The notes under the pieces are model-generated. The model ran no database searches and had not been told where the DNA came from. It was given only the letters and a program-made list of their open reading frames with translations. A stretch of 17,368 nucleotides of DNA from Thermodesulfovibrio sp. (GTDB taxonomy: Bacteria > Nitrospirota > Thermodesulfovibrionia > Thermodesulfovibrionales > JdFR-85), in NCBI GenBank assembly GCA_027050975.1, contig JALUAR010000218.1:1-17368 (forward strand). Reading direction: 5' to 3'. Made by a program: the position numbers and the translations under genes. Each line of letters starts with the position of its first letter. Position 1 is the first letter of the stretch. Shown one piece after another: positions 14,087 through 17,368 of the stretch.

Positions 14087-16860
14087 CAAAGAGATATTTT
14101 ACCTGTATCATTTTCCTCATCTTTTCTGTGGTAACTGCAGCAACTGCTTTTGCAGCGGATGTGCCGGTGCAGAGCAAATCCGAAGAGTTGCCAGGAAAGT
14201 TTTATGTGACAGCGATAGAGGTTAAAGGGCTTCATCTTTGTAGTATCAAAGAGCTTCTGGATCTCATGGATATCAGAAAGGGAGAAACAACCACTGTTGT
14301 AAGAATCGATGAAGGTGTAAAAAGGGCTTTCAAAAAAGAGATTTTTGAGGATATTACCGTCCTCTTCAAACAGGACAAAGACGCCGGTTTAGATAACAGG
14401 AAAGTTATATCAGGCAGACTATTAATAGAGGTGCGGGAGCATAAATATGTTAATGAGATCGATATAAAGGGCAATATAATCGTTGATGATAATGAGATAT
14501 ACAGGGCGCTACTGCTCAAGGAAGGTGATATACTGAGAGAGAATATGATTCGTGAGAGCATTGAAAAGGTTAGGGAGGCATTAAGAAACAACGGCTTTCC
14601 CGATGCAGATGTGACAATTGATGTAATCGAAACGGATTCACCGCAGATGTTCGATCTGCTTGTAAATATTAAAGAGGGAGCCCCCCTGATTATTAAAGAG
14701 ATACGAGTCGAGGGGGCTCCTCCATGGTTGAAGGCGGAGATGAAAACCGTTGCCGGTGATATTTATAATCTGGACTCTGTTAAAAAGGATCTGGACAGAT
14801 TGAGGGAATTTTTGATTAACAAGGGGTATGTAAACCCTACTGTTGGGCCTTTTGTCTTTAAGAACGGTGTACTTACAATCAGGGTTAAACCCGGCAGGAA
14901 GCTTTTGGTCTCTTTTGAAGGAAACAGCTTTTTCAATAACTCAGAATTAAAGGAGATTATCTCACTTAAAGGTACAACGATAAACAAAGATGTCATGGCT
15001 GAGGCATCGGTAAAGATTGTGAAGGCATATCACAAGGAGGGGTATATATACGCCCTTGTTTCCCCCTCAATTCGTGAGGATGAGGAAGCTATAAAAGTGA
15101 AATTCTATATTAATGAGGGTAAGAGATTTATATTGAAGAGTATTTCCTTTCAGGGAAATACCCTGCCTGCAGAGAAGTTGAAAGAGGCAATGTTACTGCA
15201 AGAAGGAGATGTTTATAATCCAGATCTCCTTGATGGTGACATTGACACTATACTCTCTCTGTACAAAGCATTGGGATACATGGATGTCAGAATATCCGAT
15301 ATTGCAGTTACTCCTTCTGATACGGATGAAACCGTACGAATTGAGATCGCAATCCATGAGGGTAAACCTTACACGGTGAAGAGAATCGATATTTTCGGCA
15401 ATTCCGCTCTTAGTTCCCGGGAACTCAATGAGATTATTGCCATGATAAAGGGCGAACCCTTTAATGAGCTTGCCCTTGCCGACCTTAGAAGGATGCTTTT
15501 AAGGGCATACAGAAAGCATGGATATCTGGATGCGGTTATATCTACGAGTACCGAATATGAGGAGGAAGGGGTTGTCATAAAGGTGGAGGTGAGAGAAGGG
15601 ATACCTTATTATTTCGGTAAAACAATTGTAAAAGGCAATAGAACTACCAGGACAGAGGTGATACTAAGAGAGCTTAATTATACCGAAGGCATGCCACTGA
15701 ATCCCCGACTCTTGCCGGAACTTTCCAAGAGACTCTACCAGTTAGGACTATTCAGCGATATCAATATAGAGGCTCTTGAACCTTATCCAACCTCTCTCAT
15801 GACAGAAGAGCATCCGCATTATGGCAACAGGAGAGACATATTGATCGAGGTAAAAGAGCGTAAGCATGGTGTTGTGGAGTTTGGTTTCGGCTATGGAGAA
15901 TACGAGCAGATGAGAGGATTCTTTGATATCAGATATAACAATCTCTGGGGAATGAACAGAACCGTGGGTATGCGGGGAGAACTCAGCGGTCTGAAACAGA
16001 GATTAATTTTCAATTACTATGAGCCGTATTTTCTGAATAAAAAGATGCTTTTCCGTACCATTGTTCAGTTTGGACAGAAAAAGGAGAAGAATCTGGACAC
16101 CGGTGAGATCAGATATCGACTCAGAAGATATTCCGCAGATGTTTCGTTACAAAAAAACATTACCGACACTGTAAAAGTTGAACTTAATTACGGATACGCC
16201 CTTGTAAAAACTTATGATGTTCAGCCCGATGTAATCCTGTCACGTGACGATACAGGAACATTGGCAATAAGTAGCTTAAGGCCCGGCCTGATTTATGACT
16301 CACGAGACAATCCTTTTAATCCTCACAGAGGCGTTTTCGCCGGTGCATCCTTCAAAATTGCAAGCAGATATCTGCTTGGCGAGACCGACTTCCTGAAACT
16401 CAATCTACACTGGAGTATTTACCATGAACTGTCCAGGAGATTTATAGCTGCCCTGTCGTTCAGGGGAGGCATAGCTCAGGGATTCAGGAATACAAGGGAG
16501 TTGCCGTTGATAGAGAGATATTTCCTTGGCGGACGAGACTCGGTAAGAGGGTTTTCACAGGACAATCTTGGACCGAAAGGAGAGGATGGCTCTCCGACAG
16601 GTGGAAATGCCTTTATTGTAAGTAATTTGGAACTGAGAATAGATATTGGAAAGGGTTTCGGAATCGTAACCTTTGTAGATGCCGGTAACGTGTGGCAGAA
16701 GATAAGTGATGTGAAACTTAGTCTCCGCTACACAGCAGGAATAGGTTTGAGATACAATACTCCTGTCGGACCGATAAGGCTTGATTACGGACACAAGTTG
16801 AATCGTAGATCTGGTGAGAGTTCTGGAGAATTTCATTTCAGTATAGGCCATGCTTTTTAG
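14083..16860 (+). CDS. BamA/Omp85-family outer-membrane assembly protein with about seven POTRA domains
   Basis: This outer-membrane beta-barrel protein folds or inserts other outer-membrane proteins, or serves as TamB's outer-membrane partner. The 925 residues begin with a signal peptide (cleavage likely after AFA, residue 24). I divide the periplasmic part into seven POTRA-like units at about 40-119, 121-198, 200-272, 274-347, 349-428, 430-508 and 510-594. E. coli BamA has five and TamA three. The barrel covers about 596-925, with YDSRDNPFNPHRG at 738-750, the loop-6 V821-R-G-F824 motif and a terminal Phe925. GGAG before the ATG and the ATGA overlap with tamB set the start. No lpx, skp or fabZ gene, the common bamA neighbours, is nearby, so this may be a second, TamB-dedicated Omp85. 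The symbol is left empty because bamA and tamA cannot be told apart safely. Confidence 0.93.
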   Translation: MTKRYFTCIIFLIFSVVTAATAFAADVPVQSKSEELPGKFYVTAIEVKGLHLCSIKELLDLMDIRKGETTTVVRIDEGVKRAFKKEIFEDITVLFKQDKDAGLDNRKVISGRLLIEVREHKYVNEIDIKGNIIVDDNEIYRALLLKEGDILRENMIRESIEKVREALRNNGFPDADVTIDVIETDSPQMFDLLVNIKEGAPLIIKEIRVEGAPPWLKAEMKTVAGDIYNLDSVKKDLDRLREFLINKGYVNPTVGPFVFKNGVLTIRVKPGRKLLVSFEGNSFFNNSELKEIISLKGTTINKDVMAEASVKIVKAYHKEGYIYALVSPSIREDEEAIKVKFYINEGKRFILKSISFQGNTLPAEKLKEAMLLQEGDVYNPDLLDGDIDTILSLYKALGYMDVRISDIAVTPSDTDETVRIEIAIHEGKPYTVKRIDIFGNSALSSRELNEIIAMIKGEPFNELALADLRRMLLRAYRKHGYLDAVISTSTEYEEEGVVIKVEVREGIPYYFGKTIVKGNRTTRTEVILRELNYTEGMPLNPRLLPELSKRLYQLGLFSDINIEALEPYPTSLMTEEHPHYGNRRDILIEVKERKHGVVEFGFGYGEYEQMRGFFDIRYNNLWGMNRTVGMRGELSGLKQRLIFNYYEPYFLNKKMLFRTIVQFGQKKEKNLDTGEIRYRLRRYSADVSLQKNITDTVKVELNYGYALVKTYDVQPDVILSRDDTGTLAISSLRPGLIYDSRDNPFNPHRGVFAGASFKIASRYLLGETDFLKLNLHWSIYHELSRRFIAALSFRGGIAQGFRNTRELPLIERYFLGGRDSVRGFSQDNLGPKGEDGSPTGGNAFIVSNLELRIDIGKGFGIVTFVDAGNVWQKISDVKLSLRYTAGIGLRYNTPVGPIRLDYGHKLNRRSGESSGEFHFSIGHAF

Positions 16861-17368
16861 TCAGAGGGTTGTTCCCATGCGGTTGGTCTGCAGCTTAAGG
16901 GGATGAGATAATACGAGGGAGTTACTCTGTAGTGGGCAAGGCGTCGGAGGTTCTCAAAAGAGTTGTTTTCTGAGGTAAAGATTTCGAGTGTTCCTTCCAC
17001 GTGTCTGCCAGAGCTCTTACCTCTAAGGATTCCATGAACATCCGGTCCTGTTAACAAAACTGTATGGAGGATCAAAGACCTGCCTTTCGGTTCAACAGCG
17101 CAACGGAGTTCGTTAAAGAGGCTCATAGGCAGGTATGTTTCATTACATCTGAGATCCCTGATTTTCAGGTTTTCGACCCTCAAGTTTAGATATCCCGACA
17201 AGGAGTGGCTTTTGTCAGCTGCCGGATCGATTTCAATTGATCCGCTACCGTTAAGTTTGCCTTTTCCTCCTATACCAAAGAGTTTTATAATTTCCAAACC
17301 TTCTATTTCAACATCTTTAATAGTAAAATTAACGGTTCCCTGCCTCTTATCAAGAATGATGTTACTAC
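16857..17368 (-). CDS. C-terminal part of a GspN/AsmA-like protein, cut by the window edge
   Basis: The frame is open from the right edge to a TAA at 16857-16859, giving about 170 residues of the C-terminal end of a larger protein. A TTG at 17297 could be read as a start, but the frame continues upstream with a sensible sequence (TVNFTIKDVEIEGLEI), so the gene begins outside the window. The strand-turn pattern (GKGKLNGSGSIEID, GYLNLRVENLKIRDL, VHGILRGKSSGRHVEGTLEI) and the end YRVTPSYYLIPLS resemble GspN, a type II secretion accessory protein in Geobacter- or Leptospira-type systems, or AsmA-like beta proteins. If it is GspN, it would lie at the periplasmic side of the inner membrane. The stop overlaps the bamA stop by four bases in convergent orientation. 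Confidence 0.7.
   Translation of the reverse strand, partial: SNIILDKRQGTVNFTIKDVEIEGLEIIKLFGIGGKGKLNGSGSIEIDPAADKSHSLSGYLNLRVENLKIRDLRCNETYLPMSLFNELRCAVEPKGRSLILHTVLLTGPDVHGILRGKSSGRHVEGTLEIFTSENNSFENLRRLAHYRVTPSYYLIPLSCRPTAWEQPSD

Noticed and set aside
16857..17297. A complete small gene starting at TTG 17297
   Set aside because: The frame stays open to the right edge with family-like sequence, so this is the end of a larger gene.

Overview
This is a gene-dense stretch of a bacterial chromosome. It holds 13 complete protein genes and one gene cut by the right edge, and I see no rRNA, tRNA, CRISPR array, insertion sequence or phage gene. The organism is a diderm (Gram-negative) bacterium: the window encodes an Omp85/BamA outer-membrane protein, a TamB-type envelope-spanning protein and the end of a GspN-like protein. 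The moderate base composition, the menaquinone-type UbiA enzyme, the trpA-accD-folC order and the large tamB-bamA pair suggest Nitrospirota or a deltaproteobacterial-type lineage. That placement is inference and has not been tested against any database.

Layout. (1) 78-3532, plus strand: a tight operon of ilvB and ilvN (acetolactate synthase, the first common step of branched-chain amino acid synthesis), a DsrE-family protein and a UbiA-family prenyltransferase. ilvC does not follow ilvN. (2) 8001-3529, minus strand: yraN, a gap with a good extended -10 promoter, then trpA, accD and folC, a PD-(D/E)XK nuclease-like protein, and a 58-residue four-cysteine protein. From trpA onward the genes overlap or nearly touch. 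trpB is absent. (3) 8002-8257: a divergent intergenic region with one clear stem-loop. (4) 8258-16860, plus strand: an envelope operon of a MacB-type ABC ATPase and permease, a 1309-residue TamB-like protein and a 925-residue BamA-like protein with seven apparent POTRA domains. (5) 17368-16857, minus strand: the C-terminal part of a GspN/AsmA-like gene that runs off the window.

How they may work together. Region 1 and most of region 2 are housekeeping metabolism (amino acids, fatty acids, folate, quinone). The two less ordinary units are the nuclease-like and cysteine-protein pair co-translated after folC, and the ABC transporter-TamB-BamA operon. The latter encodes inner-membrane, periplasm-spanning and outer-membrane parts in one transcription unit and could form a trans-envelope route for protein assembly or lipid transport. 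Both facing gene pairs (ubiA with the cysteine protein, bamA with gspN) have stop codons that overlap by 4 bp, with no hairpin terminator between them.
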